A stretch of DNA of 64,000 nt, taken from assembly GCF_001425745.1 (NCBI RefSeq), contig NZ_LMDF01000006.1, positions 834,429 to 898,428 on the forward strand. The letters are read 5' to 3'. The DNA is from Caulobacter sp. Root343 (GTDB taxonomy: Bacteria; Pseudomonadota; Alphaproteobacteria; Caulobacterales; Caulobacteraceae). Position numbers and translations under genes: made by a program. Under the pieces are notes generated by a model. That model searched no databases. It saw nothing but the letters and a program-made list of their open reading frames with translations, and was not told the origin of the DNA. Below are positions 28,397 through 37,429 of this stretch, piece by piece. The stretch's first letter is position 1, and the number at the start of each line of letters is the position of its first letter.

Positions 28397-28687
28397 CTAG
28401 GTGCAGCCGTCCACCAGGATCAGCTTGCTGGTCGTTGTCCGATGACGAATGGCGAATAGGTCCTGGCGCTCGGGATCATTCAGAAACGCCTCGGCGTTCT
28501 CCCGGCTCGGGAATTCGATCACCACGACCCGTTCCGGCGTCCAGTCGCCTTCCATCACCAGGGGTTCGGCGCCTTGGACGATATACCGTCCCCCATGCTT
28601 CTCGATGAAGGCCGGAATGGCGGCCATGTAAGGCGCGAAGCCGCGGAAGTCGCGGATCGTCAGGTCGAGAACGAAATAGGCTGTCAC
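28397..28687 (-). CDS. DUF1330 protein
   Basis: Small cytosolic protein of 96 residues with the ferredoxin-like alpha-beta fold of DUF1330: AYFVLDLTIRDFRGFAPYM, HGGRYIVQGAE, ERVVVIEFPSRENAEAFLND. Function unknown. It lies 24 bases downstream of pleC on the same strand and could be read from the pleC transcript. Confidence 0.88.
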   Translation of the reverse strand: MTAYFVLDLTIRDFRGFAPYMAAIPAFIEKHGGRYIVQGAEPLVMEGDWTPERVVVIEFPSRENAEAFLNDPERQDLFAIRHRTTTSKLILVDGCT

Positions 28688-28711
28688 GCTTCTTGCCTCG
28701 GGCTTGAAATC

Positions 28712-31240
28712 CTAGGCGGCGGCGAAATCCCGCGTGGCCTTATGGTCGCTCTGGCGGACGGGCAGGGTGAAGCTGACCGTGGTGCCTTCTCCGGGCATGG
28801 AGTGCATCTCCAGCACGCCGTCGTGCATGGTGATCAGCGACTTGGTCAGGGCCAGGCCAAGGCCGGTGCCTTGGGTGGTCTTGGAGAACTGGCTCTCGAC
28901 CTGCTCGAACGGCCGGGCCAGGCGTTCCAGGTCTTCCTTGGCGATGCCGATGCCGGTGTCGGTGACCGAGACCTTGACCGTGTCGTTGAACGGGTCGCGG
29001 CGCACCTCGGCGCGGACGGTGACGCTGCCGGCGCGCGGCGTGAACTTGATGGCGTTGGACAGCAGGTTCAGCAGCACCTGCTTGACCGCCCGGTAGTCGG
29101 CCTCGATCTCGGGCAGGACCGGGAAGTCGATGCTCAGCTTCAGGCCGGCGGCCTCGGCGCGGTTGCGGATCAGGCGGACCGCGTCCTCGGCCACGTCCTC
29201 CAGGTGCATCGGCTCGAACTTGAGGTTCATCTTGCCGGCCTCGATCTTCGACATGTCGAGGATGTCGTTGATCAGCGCCAGCAGGTGTTGGCCCGACGAG
29301 TGGATGTCCTGGCTGTAGCCCTTGTAGCGGGCGTCCCCGAGCGCGCCGAACATCTCGTTCATCATGATCTCGGAGAAGCCGTTGATGGCGTTCAGCGGCG
29401 TCCGCAGCTCGTGGGACATGTTGGCCAGGAACTCGCTCTTGGCCTTGTTGGCGCTCTCGGCCCTGACCTTCTCGGTCTCGTACTTGCGGGCCAGCTCGGC
29501 CAGCTGCTCCTGGCTGCGCTCCAGGCCGGCGATGGCGTTCTGCAGCTGCTCCTCGTTGAGGCGGCGGGCTTCTTCCTGGGTCTTGATCGCGGTGATGTCG
29601 GCGGCGGTCATGACCAGGCCGCCTTCGGCCGTGCGGCGCTCGCTGATCTGGATCCAGCGGCCGTCCATCAGCTCGGCCTCGCGCACGCCCTTGGCGCCGT
29701 CGGGGGCGGGGTGGTCCTGCTTGATGGCCAGGGCGGCGAAGCGGTTGACCTCGGCGCGCGCGGCGCCCGGCTTCAGCAGCTTGGGCTCCAGCGAGAAGAC
29801 GCTGCGATAGTTGCGGTTGCACATCAGCAGACGGCCTTGGCGGTCCCAGAGCACGAAGGCTTCGGACACGCTCTCGATGGCGTCGCGGAGGCGGTTCTCG
29901 GCGGCCTGGGCGCGGGCCTGGGCGATGCGCTCCTCGGTGACGTCCAGGGCCACGCCGATGATGCGGACATAGCCGTCGACGCCGGGCTTGCCGAACCCCT
30001 GGCCGCGGGCGTCGATCCACAGCGAGCGGCCGCCCTGCTCGGCGGCGGGGACACGGAACGACACGTCGAAGGCGCCGTACATGGCCGCGTTCGCCAGGGC
30101 CTGGCGGACCCGCTCGCGGTGGTCGATCGAGATCCGTTCCAGGAGGTCCTGGCCCGAGACGACGCCGCCGCCGCCCCAGCCGAACATCGCGCCGGTCACG
30201 TCGGACAGGAATACCTGGTCGCCGTTCAGGTCCCATTCCCAGATGCCGCAGCGAGCGGCCTCGACGGCCAGGCGGAAGCGCTGCTCGCTGTCGACGAACT
30301 CGCGGTGGGCGACTTCGGCCTTGCGGCTCTGGATCAGCAGCAGCAGCGCCAGGGCGATGCCGACGGCCAACGGGGCTAGCAGGTTGAACGCGCCGTCCAT
30401 GACCTGCCGGTCCAGGTTGGCGACGGTGTGAGTGGGCGCCGCGGCCAGCACTTGCAGAGCGCCTTCGGCGGCCGGACGCACGGCGACGTCCAGCGCCGCG
30501 CCGTCGATCGCCTGGCCGCGCAGGGCGACCGCGCCGTCGCCGACATCTTCGGGCGACAAAGCGAAGGCCTCGCGGACCGTATTGGCGCCTTGGGCGCCGC
30601 GACCGCGTGCGGCGATCAGCTTACCGCTTGGCAGCGCAAGGGCCGCGCTGTCGCCCTTTTGAGGGTCTTCGATCAGGCGCGTGGCGTCGCCGCTGGCGAT
30701 CACGAAGGCGCGGGCGTGGTCCAAGGTGGCGGTCGTGGCGACATAGAGACGGCCGGTGTCGCCGACCGAGCCGGTCCAGGTGGTGCGGCCCGAAGCGGCG
30801 GCGGCCTGGGCGGCGGCCTTCCAGTCGGCGCCCTCGTCGCGGCCGGCGATCGACACGACGCCGCTAGGGCCGACGACCGCGACGGCCGCGGCCTCGCCGC
30901 CGGCGGCGCGCAGGGCGGTCTCGGCGGCGTCCATGGTCGCGCCCGGATCGCGCTTGAGCAGGTCGGCGGCGGCCGAGAGGCCCGCGCGCTGGGCGGCGAG
31001 ATTGACCTCGACCCGGCCGGCGATCAGCCCGGCCTTGGCCGACAGCGGGGCCCCGCCGGGCTGGACGGCGGCTTCGTTCTGCAGCCGCTTGACGCCGAAG
31101 GCGGTGTAGACGGCCAGCAGCAGCAGCGCGGCCAGGATGGCGACACGGACGAATGCTTGGGAGGGACCTTGAACGGTCTTGGCCCGCATGGCCGCGGGCG
31201 CGGTCGGTCCGGCGCGCGCCGGCCCCCCGTGTCTCGCCAT
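28712..31240 (-). CDS. pleC: Cell-cycle histidine kinase/phosphatase PleC
   Basis: Bifunctional kinase and phosphatase controlling the response regulators DivK and PleD, which set flagellated-versus-stalked fate in Caulobacter. The 842-residue length equals what I recall for C. crescentus PleC. It has TM1 at about 30-50, a periplasmic domain, TM2 at about 285-307, PAS domains (FRLAVEAARCGIWEWDLNG; RLRDAIESVSEAFVLWDRQG), a helical linker and the dimerization helix with H610 in FLANMSHELRTPLNAINGF. The ATPase has LLNLLSNAIKFT, VTDTGIGI and QGTGLGLALT. The ATG at 31240 is preferred over an in-frame start 48 bases upstream because it gives the orthologous length. The adjacent pepN is also its neighbour in C. 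crescentus. Confidence 0.95.
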   Translation of the reverse strand: MARHGGPARAGPTAPAAMRAKTVQGPSQAFVRVAILAALLLLAVYTAFGVKRLQNEAAVQPGGAPLSAKAGLIAGRVEVNLAAQRAGLSAAADLLKRDPGATMDAAETALRAAGGEAAAVAVVGPSGVVSIAGRDEGADWKAAAQAAAASGRTTWTGSVGDTGRLYVATTATLDHARAFVIASGDATRLIEDPQKGDSAALALPSGKLIAARGRGAQGANTVREAFALSPEDVGDGAVALRGQAIDGAALDVAVRPAAEGALQVLAAAPTHTVANLDRQVMDGAFNLLAPLAVGIALALLLLIQSRKAEVAHREFVDSEQRFRLAVEAARCGIWEWDLNGDQVFLSDVTGAMFGWGGGGVVSGQDLLERISIDHRERVRQALANAAMYGAFDVSFRVPAAEQGGRSLWIDARGQGFGKPGVDGYVRIIGVALDVTEERIAQARAQAAENRLRDAIESVSEAFVLWDRQGRLLMCNRNYRSVFSLEPKLLKPGAARAEVNRFAALAIKQDHPAPDGAKGVREAELMDGRWIQISERRTAEGGLVMTAADITAIKTQEEARRLNEEQLQNAIAGLERSQEQLAELARKYETEKVRAESANKAKSEFLANMSHELRTPLNAINGFSEIMMNEMFGALGDARYKGYSQDIHSSGQHLLALINDILDMSKIEAGKMNLKFEPMHLEDVAEDAVRLIRNRAEAAGLKLSIDFPVLPEIEADYRAVKQVLLNLLSNAIKFTPRAGSVTVRAEVRRDPFNDTVKVSVTDTGIGIAKEDLERLARPFEQVESQFSKTTQGTGLGLALTKSLITMHDGVLEMHSMPGEGTTVSFTLPVRQSDHKATRDFAAA

Positions 31241-31408
31241 GCCCCTGTCCAAACCGCCCGGCTCCGTCACATCATCATGGCGAGTCACTTCGCCAAGATG
31301 GTGAATCTAACTTACCGGCCGGGACGGCGTCACCGCCGAAGAGGCGGATTCCGGCCTTGTGGGCTTATTGGTCGCAATCCCGCCCTGGTCCGACTCGTGA
31401 AATCCTAG
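31241..31408 (-). promoter_or_regulatory. pleC upstream region with three CcrM sites
   Basis: The 168 bases between the pepN stop and the pleC start hold three GANTC sites: GAGTC (31282-31286), GAATC (31303-31307) and GACTC (31392-31396). GANTC is methylated by the cell-cycle methyltransferase CcrM and read by GcrA in Caulobacter. Less than one site is expected by chance in this length. No CtrA TTAA-N7-TTAA site was seen. Confidence 0.5.
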
Positions 31409-34000
31409 TCAGTCCAACGCCTTAGTGGCGAGCTCCGATACATTCTTTGACAATTCCGGCTGCGCCGCGACGCGCTCCAGTTGCTCGCGCATCAGCTTGC
31501 CCAGTTCGGGCTTGTAGCGCCGCCAGTTCCCCAGGGGTTCGACCAGGCGGGCGGCGGTCATGGGATTGAAGGAGTCCACGGCCAGGATCTGGTCGGCCAG
31601 GAAGCGGTAGCCCGCGCCGCTGGGATCGTGGAAGCGCGCCGGATTGAAGTTGGCGAAGGTCGAGATCAGGGCGCGCAGGCGGTTGGGATTGGTCGACTCG
31701 AAATCCGGGTGGGTCGTCAGGGCGATCACCCGCTCCAGCACGTCCTCGTTCGGATCGCGCCCTTGCACCGCGAACCACTTGTCCAGCACCAGGGGTTCCT
31801 CACGCCAGGCGTAGTGGAAGCGGGCCAGGGCCTTCTCGCGGGCCACGCCGCCGATGGCGACCAGCGGATAGAGGCCGCCGATCATGTCGGTCATGTTGCG
31901 GGCGGCTTCGAAATGGCCCACCAGGCGCATCAGGTTGTCGGCGTGGGGATCGGCCGACAGGGCCTCCGCGCAGGCGTTGCGCAGGGCGCGGCGACCGGCG
32001 GCCCCCGCGCTGGCCGAGAACTCGCCGTCGCTCTGGGCTTCGCCATGCAGGCGGCGCAGCAGGTCGCCCAGATGGACGGCGATGCGGGCGCGAAGGTGGT
32101 CGCGGGCCGCGTGCAGGGCCACCGGGTCGGCGGGTTCGGACATCAAGGCGAGGTCCTGTTCCGACGGCAGGGTCAGCAACAGCGCCTTGAAGGCCAGCTC
32201 GGCGGCGTCGTCGACCAGGGCCTGGCCCAGGGCGTCGGCGTAGCGTTCCTCGCCCACCTCGTCCGGCGCGCCGGCGGCGCGGGCCAGGATTAGGTCTCGC
32301 GCCAGGGTCTGGCCGGCTTCCCAGCGGTTGAAGAGGTCGGAATCCGAGGCGAACAGTACGTAGCGGTCCGACGGCCGGGCGTCGGTCGAGAGGTTCACCG
32401 GCGCCGAGAAGCCGCGCAGGGCCGACAATACGGGGGCGCTGGCGACGCCGTCCCAGCGGACGGTCAGCCGCTCCTGGTCCAGCAGCACGACCTCGGTGTC
32501 GCGCAGGAGCTCGCCCTCGGTCGACAGCAGGCCGATGGCGATCGGGATCGGCAAGGGCTTCTTGGTGGGCTGGCCGGGCGTGGGGGCGGTGGACTGGGTG
32601 AAGCTCAGGGTCACGGCCTTGGCGTCGACGTCATAGGCCGTCTCGATCGTCACCGAGGGCGTGCCGGCCTGCTCGTACCAGCCGAAGAAGTCCGAAAGGT
32701 CGCGGCCCGAGGCCTCGGCGAAACAGGCGATGAAGGCCTCGACCGTCGTGGCCTGACCGTCGTGGCGCTGGAAGTAGAGGTCGCTGCCCTTCCGGAACGC
32801 CGCCGGGCCCACGATGGTCTTGAGCATGCGGATGATCTCCGCGCCCTTCTCGTAGATGGTCGCGGTGTAGAAGTTGTCGATCTTCAAGTAGCTGGACGGC
32901 CGCACCGGGTGGGCCAGAGGGCCGGCGTCCTCGGCGAATTGCCGCGCGCGCAGGGCTCGGACATCCTTGATCCGCTGCACCGCCGCGCCACGCATGTCGG
33001 CGCTGAAGCTTTGGTCGCGGAAAACCGTGAAGCCTTCCTTCAGGCACAGCTGGAACCAGTCGCGGCAGGTGATGCGGTTGCCGGTCCAGTTGTGGAAGTA
33101 TTCGTGGGCGATCACGGCCTCGATGCGCTCGTAGTCCAGATCCGTGGCGGTCTCCGGATCGGCCAGCAGCAGGGAGCTGTTGAAGATGTTCAGCCCCTTG
33201 TTTTCCATGGCCCCGAAGTTGAAGTCGCGCACGGCCACGATCATGAACAGATCGAGGTCGTATTCGCGGCCGAACGCCTCTTCGTCCCATTTCATCGCCC
33301 GCTTGAGGCTGTCCAAGGCGTAGGCGGCGCGCGAGGCCTGGCCCGGATCGACGAAGACTTTCAGCGCCACCTCGCGGCCGCTCATGGTGACGAACTTGTC
33401 CGTCAGGACGTCCAGGTCACCAGCCACCAGCGCGAACAGGTAGCAGGGCTTGGGGAAAGGGTCGGTCCACTCGGCGAAGAAGCGGTCGCTCCCGAGCGCG
33501 CCGCTGTCGACCAGATTGCCGTTGCTGAGCAGGTGCGGGAACTTGCGGTCTGCTTCGATGCGCACGCTGTAGCGGCTCAGCACGTCCGGCCGATCGGGGA
33601 AATAGGTGATGGTGCGGAAGCCCTCGGCCTCGCACTGGGTGCAGAAGCGGCCGCCGGACATGTAAAGGCCCATCAGCGCCTTGTTCGACGACGGATCGAT
33701 CTCGACCTCGGTGGTCAGGACGAACTGGTCCGGGGTCTCGTGGATCGTCAGGTGCTCGGGATCGACAGCATACTGGTTGGCGCTGAGCGCCTGACCGTCG
33801 ATGGCTGCCGACAGCAGCTTCAGCCGCTCGCCGTTCAGCACCAGGGGCTCGCCCTTGGCGCCGGTTCGACGCACCGAAAGCTCGGCCCGGACCCGCGTCG
33901 CTGACGGACGCAGGTCGAAGACCAGCCGGGTGGTCTCGATGGCGAACGGGAACGGGCGATAGTCCGCCAGGCGGATGGGCTGAGACGTGTCGGTGCGCAT
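31409..34000 (-). CDS. pepN: Aminopeptidase N, M1 family
   Basis: Zinc aminopeptidase of 863 residues, the usual length for bacterial PepN. The substrate-recognition motif GAMEN is at residues 263-267 and the zinc site HEYFHNWTGNR starts at H299, with H303 and the downstream E322 in LKEGFTVF. There is no signal peptide, so it is cytoplasmic, where it completes peptide breakdown. It lies just upstream of pleC on the same strand, the same order as in C. crescentus. Confidence 0.95.
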   Translation of the reverse strand: MRTDTSQPIRLADYRPFPFAIETTRLVFDLRPSATRVRAELSVRRTGAKGEPLVLNGERLKLLSAAIDGQALSANQYAVDPEHLTIHETPDQFVLTTEVEIDPSSNKALMGLYMSGGRFCTQCEAEGFRTITYFPDRPDVLSRYSVRIEADRKFPHLLSNGNLVDSGALGSDRFFAEWTDPFPKPCYLFALVAGDLDVLTDKFVTMSGREVALKVFVDPGQASRAAYALDSLKRAMKWDEEAFGREYDLDLFMIVAVRDFNFGAMENKGLNIFNSSLLLADPETATDLDYERIEAVIAHEYFHNWTGNRITCRDWFQLCLKEGFTVFRDQSFSADMRGAAVQRIKDVRALRARQFAEDAGPLAHPVRPSSYLKIDNFYTATIYEKGAEIIRMLKTIVGPAAFRKGSDLYFQRHDGQATTVEAFIACFAEASGRDLSDFFGWYEQAGTPSVTIETAYDVDAKAVTLSFTQSTAPTPGQPTKKPLPIPIAIGLLSTEGELLRDTEVVLLDQERLTVRWDGVASAPVLSALRGFSAPVNLSTDARPSDRYVLFASDSDLFNRWEAGQTLARDLILARAAGAPDEVGEERYADALGQALVDDAAELAFKALLLTLPSEQDLALMSEPADPVALHAARDHLRARIAVHLGDLLRRLHGEAQSDGEFSASAGAAGRRALRNACAEALSADPHADNLMRLVGHFEAARNMTDMIGGLYPLVAIGGVAREKALARFHYAWREEPLVLDKWFAVQGRDPNEDVLERVIALTTHPDFESTNPNRLRALISTFANFNPARFHDPSGAGYRFLADQILAVDSFNPMTAARLVEPLGNWRRYKPELGKLMREQLERVAAQPELSKNVSELATKALD

Positions 34001-34097
34001 CCGTCCTACTTAGTCCCGCGAGGCGACCTCCGCGAGAGGACCTTGACGGCCAAGCCCGAATTAATGGCCAGTTCGCCTTCGAATGGGGGACGTGACG

Positions 34098-34991
34098 ATG
34101 ACGGAAGATCAGACCGGACTGGAAGTCGGCCGCAGGCGCTTCCTGCATCCGGGACCGCTGCGCTGGCTACGGGCGACGGGCTGGATGGTGCTGCTCTTCG
34201 TCATCTTCACCGTGGTCTATGCCGGGGCCCAGATGGTGGGCAATCCGCTGTTCAAGGGCGGCGGCCACCTGCTCGAAGTGCTGGAGGTCGCGGCGATCTG
34301 CGGCGCGGGCCTGGCGCTCTACGGCGGGGTCGTGTGGCTGGCCGAGGGGCGCTGGCCCGAGGAATTGAACCTGCGGAAAGCCCCCGCGGACCTGGCGATC
34401 GGCCTCCTCGTCGGGGCCGCGATGCTGAGCGTCGCCGTGGGCGGGCTCTATGCCCTGGGCGTCTACGACATCAGCGGCCCGCGTCCGGGCTCGGCCTGGG
34501 GCACGATCGCCATGGCCGTCGAGTCCGGGGTGATGGAGGAGCTGCTGATGCGCGCCATCATCCTGCGCCTGCTGATGCGGGCCTTCGGCATCTGGCCGGC
34601 CCTGGTCGCGCAGGCGGCGCTGTTCGGCGCCTTGCACCTGGCCAATCCCAACGCCACGCCGGTCGCCGCCGCGGCCATCGCCATCGAGGCGGGCCTGATG
34701 CTGGCCGGCTTCTACCTGCTGACTGGGCGCCTGTGGATGTCGATCGGCGTCCACGCCGCCTGGAACTTCACCCAGGGCTGGGTCTGGGGCGCTTCGGTCT
34801 CGGGCATTCCGGTGGTCGAGAGCTGGCTGGTCAGCAAGCCCAAGCCCGGCGCGCCCGAGTTCCTCAGTGGCGGCGCCTTCGGCCCTGAAGCCTCGCTGCC
34901 GGCCATGGTGGTCGGCACGCTGGTGGCGATCGTCGTGCTGTGGCTGGCCTGGAAGAAGGGGAACTTCAAGGTGCGAGCGGACGCGACCTGA
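34098..34991 (+). CDS. CPBP family intramembrane glutamic protease
   Basis: Polytopic membrane protein of 297 residues with about seven helices. The CPBP (Rce1/Abi) motifs are present: SGVMEELLMRAIILR (paired Glu and Arg), ALFGALHLANPNA (His) and SIGVHAAWNFTQG (His and Asn), forming the active site within the membrane. Possible roles include processing of exported peptides or prenylated substrates, but none is known here. The second in-frame ATG (34098) is preferred because GGGGGA lies about 8 bases before it. Divergent from pepN. Confidence 0.88.
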   Translation: MTEDQTGLEVGRRRFLHPGPLRWLRATGWMVLLFVIFTVVYAGAQMVGNPLFKGGGHLLEVLEVAAICGAGLALYGGVVWLAEGRWPEELNLRKAPADLAIGLLVGAAMLSVAVGGLYALGVYDISGPRPGSAWGTIAMAVESGVMEELLMRAIILRLLMRAFGIWPALVAQAALFGALHLANPNATPVAAAAIAIEAGLMLAGFYLLTGRLWMSIGVHAAWNFTQGWVWGASVSGIPVVESWLVSKPKPGAPEFLSGGAFGPEASLPAMVVGTLVAIVVLWLAWKKGNFKVRADAT

Positions 34992-35047
34992 CGGTATCCG
35001 AGGCTAAGGTCGGCGCGCGCCGGGAGGCCTGGAGCGCGCCGATGAGA

Positions 35048-35461
35048 CTATCCGGGCATGGCTTCGAACTGGGGCAGGTCGAGCGGCTTCACCCAGGCCA
35101 AGCGACGCTTGGTGAACATCTCAAGCCTGGGGGCGAAGTCCTTCTTGTCGTCCAGGCTGCCAAGCTGGACGAAGATGGTTCCTGGAAACGTGTCGAGATT
35201 GCTGGTGAACAACCGCGCGCCGCAGACGATGCAGATATTGCGGTCGAGATGGCCGCCGGAGTCGGCGATGTAATGGAATGGCCTGACCTCGCCGCTGGTC
35301 AGGGTGAAGTCATCCGCGGGAATACCGAAGAACACCGCCGCCTCGCCGCCCGACGCCTTCTTGCAGTCCAGGCAGTGGCACATGGCGATGAAGTCCGGAT
35401 CGGTGTCGAACTCGAACTTGACGGCGTCGCAGGCGCAGCGCGCCGTATGCTTTTTCCCCAT
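35048..35461 (-). CDS. GFA family protein (glutathione-dependent formaldehyde-activating-like)
   Basis: Zinc-binding protein of 137 residues with the beta-tent GFA fold. Cysteine ligands are in ARCACDAVKFEF, CHCLDCKKASG and CIVCGARLF. Most members do not act on formaldehyde, so the enzyme activity is undefined. The ATG at 35461 has AAAGGAA upstream; the longer frame adds a basic tail unlike the family. Confidence 0.88.
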   Translation of the reverse strand: MGKKHTARCACDAVKFEFDTDPDFIAMCHCLDCKKASGGEAAVFFGIPADDFTLTSGEVRPFHYIADSGGHLDRNICIVCGARLFTSNLDTFPGTIFVQLGSLDDKKDFAPRLEMFTKRRLAWVKPLDLPQFEAMPG

Positions 35462-35607
35462 CCTGATCGTTCCTTTTCGCTCGCCCAGCGGGGTCGCTGC
35501 GCGCCGGCACGGTACCGGAACTTTCAAGCAGCGGCGACGCGACGCGCCGGCGGAAAGGAGGATCGGGGCGAATGAGCTTGCGAGGTATGCAGCCTTCGTC
35601 GGCTGTC

Positions 35608-36156
35608 CTAGTCGGAGGCCGGCCCCGCCGCCGGCGTTTCCTGTAGGTAGCGCTCGATCGCCACGATCTTCTGGGCCAGGGCGGTCAACACGGGCGGGGC
35701 GTCTTCGGGGCTGTCGGCGACCAGGGTCAGGACCTCACGGGCGATGGCGTGCAGCCGCGGAGCGCTGGCGATCAGGCGGGCCTGGTATTCCATCTTGTGC
35801 GGGTCGCGGTCGTACTCCGCGCCCGGCGTGCGCCAGCCGCCCCAGTCGTTGGGGTCGGTGACCACGACCGGATATGTGCCCGGATAGGGATGATGGGCGC
35901 AGTCGCCCTCCTGCTGCCACTTGTTGCGGGCCCGCAGCACACGCCAGTCGCCGTCGAGGCCGGCTTGCGGGTCGGTCTTGTCCTCGGCCTTCAACTCCTG
36001 GGCCTGGAATTCGCGGCCCAGGCCAAGGTCGTAGGTGACCCGCACCGGCTCGTCGAAGCCCTTGGCCCAGACGGGCACGATCTTCTCGACGGTCGCCCAA
36101 CAGCCGACGCTCTCGACCCACACGCGCTGGTTTTTCTGGAAGACGGTCTTGGCCAT
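35608..36156 (-). CDS. Conserved hypothetical protein
   Basis: Protein of 182 residues, not recognised. The N-terminal part is SH3-like or KOW-like in feel (FQKNQRVWVESVGCWATVEKIVPVW, then VRVTYDLGLGREFQAQEL), followed by a middle segment with many aromatic residues and HHPYPGTYPVVVTDPNDWGGW and a helical C-terminus (LIASAPRLHAIAREVLTLVADS). No signal peptide. The ATG at 36156 is chosen; an earlier TTG adds eight residues. Divergent from the acyl-CoA dehydrogenases. Confidence 0.7.
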   Translation of the reverse strand: MAKTVFQKNQRVWVESVGCWATVEKIVPVWAKGFDEPVRVTYDLGLGREFQAQELKAEDKTDPQAGLDGDWRVLRARNKWQQEGDCAHHPYPGTYPVVVTDPNDWGGWRTPGAEYDRDPHKMEYQARLIASAPRLHAIAREVLTLVADSPEDAPPVLTALAQKIVAIERYLQETPAAGPASD

Positions 36157-36211
36157 GGCCTGCTGGTAACGTCCGAACAATCACGAAAGGCCGCATAAGA
36201 ACCTGAAATCC

Positions 36212-36253
36212 TTGACGCCGGGTCAATCTTTCCCTTCGCGTGAACGTCGTTCA
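36212..36253 (+). promoter_or_regulatory. Two palindromic operator candidates upstream of the acyl-CoA dehydrogenase pair
   Basis: TTGACGCCGGGTCAA (36212-36226) is an inverted repeat with arms TTGAC/GTCAA and also contains the Caulobacter -35 string TTGACGC. TGAACGTCGTTCA (36241-36253) is a full palindrome around one central base, similar in style to operators of TetR-type fatty-acid regulators. Both lie 47-88 bases before the GTG start. Confidence 0.5.
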
Positions 36254-36299
36254 GTGTGTTCCCGAGACCGGCCATCAGAGCGGGTCCTGGGAGGATCCC

Positions 36300-37415
36300 G
36301 TGGATTTCGACTATTCGGACGACCAGAAGTTCCTGAAGGACGAGGCGCGCAAGTTCCTTGCCGCCCATTGCGACGTCGGCGTCGTACGGGGCGTGCTCGA
36401 TGATCCGGGCCGCTCGTTCGACGACAAGCTGTGGAAAGGCGTGACCGAGCAGGGCTGGCTGGGCGCCTGCATCCCCGAGGAACACGGCGGTCTGGGCCTT
36501 GGCCGCGTCGAGCTGTGCGCCATCGCCGAGGAGCTGGGCCGCGCCGTCGCGCCGATCCCGTTCGCCTCCACCGTCTATTGCCTGGCCGAGGGGCTCATGG
36601 CCTTTGGCTCCGAGGCCCAGAAGGCCGCCGTCCTGCCGCGCATCGCCGCCGGCGAGCTGATCGGCTGCCTGGCGACCTCCGAAGGCCCCGGCGTCGTCGG
36701 TCCGGCGACCCTGACCTGCCGGGTCGAGGGCGGCAAGCTCTCGGGGACCAAGATCCCGGTCACCGATGGCGACGTCGCCGATGCCGCCCTGGTGCTGGCC
36801 AGTGAGGGCGGCCGGCCGAGCCTGTTCCTGGTCGACCTGAAGGGCGCGGGCGTGAAGCGCGAGACGCTGAAGAGCCTCGACCCCACGCGCGGCGTGGCCA
36901 GGATCGTCTTCGACGGCGCGGCCGCCGAGCGGGTGGGAGAGGCCGGCGCCGGCTTCGACCTCGTCCAGGCGATCCTGGACCGCGCCGCGGTGCTGCTGGC
37001 GTTCGAACAGCTGGGCGGCGCCGACCGCTGCCTGGAGATGGCCAAGGACTACGCCCTGGGCCGCTACGCGTTCGGCCGGGTCATCGCCGGCTATCAGGCG
37101 ATCAAGCACAAGCTGGCCGACATGTACGTCAAGAACGAGGTCGCCCGCTCCAACGTCTATTACGGCGCCTGGGCCCTGAACGACGATGCGCCGGAGCTGC
37201 CGATCGCGGCCTCGGCGGCGCGGATCGCGGCGTCGGAAGCCTTCTGGTTCGCCAGCAAGGAAAGCATCCAGGTCCATGGCGGCATGGGCTTCACCTGGGA
37301 CGTCGACTGCCACCTCTACTACCGCCGCTCGCGGCAACTGAGCCTGGTGGTCGGCGCGCCGAAGGTCTGGAAGGAGCGGCTGGTCGGCCAGCTCGAGCAG
37401 AAGAACGCGGCCTAA
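36300..37415 (+). CDS. Acyl-CoA dehydrogenase (first of a pair)
   Basis: Flavoprotein of 371 residues that would introduce a double bond next to a CoA thioester. The three-domain fold is visible: N-terminal helices (FDYSDDQKFLKDEARKFL), a middle beta-domain with GCLATSEGPG and a C-terminal helical domain (ALGRYAFGRVIAGYQAIKHKLADMYV). The GTG start follows GGGAGG by 6 bases. A second, clearly different acyl-CoA dehydrogenase starts 14 bases downstream. Such pairs often form mixed tetramers in which only one subunit keeps the catalytic base, as in steroid side-chain enzymes; that is an inference here. Confidence 0.9.
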   Translation: MDFDYSDDQKFLKDEARKFLAAHCDVGVVRGVLDDPGRSFDDKLWKGVTEQGWLGACIPEEHGGLGLGRVELCAIAEELGRAVAPIPFASTVYCLAEGLMAFGSEAQKAAVLPRIAAGELIGCLATSEGPGVVGPATLTCRVEGGKLSGTKIPVTDGDVADAALVLASEGGRPSLFLVDLKGAGVKRETLKSLDPTRGVARIVFDGAAAERVGEAGAGFDLVQAILDRAAVLLAFEQLGGADRCLEMAKDYALGRYAFGRVIAGYQAIKHKLADMYVKNEVARSNVYYGAWALNDDAPELPIAASAARIAASEAFWFASKESIQVHGGMGFTWDVDCHLYYRRSRQLSLVVGAPKVWKERLVGQLEQKNAA

Positions 37416-37429
37416 GGGAGCGCAGGATC

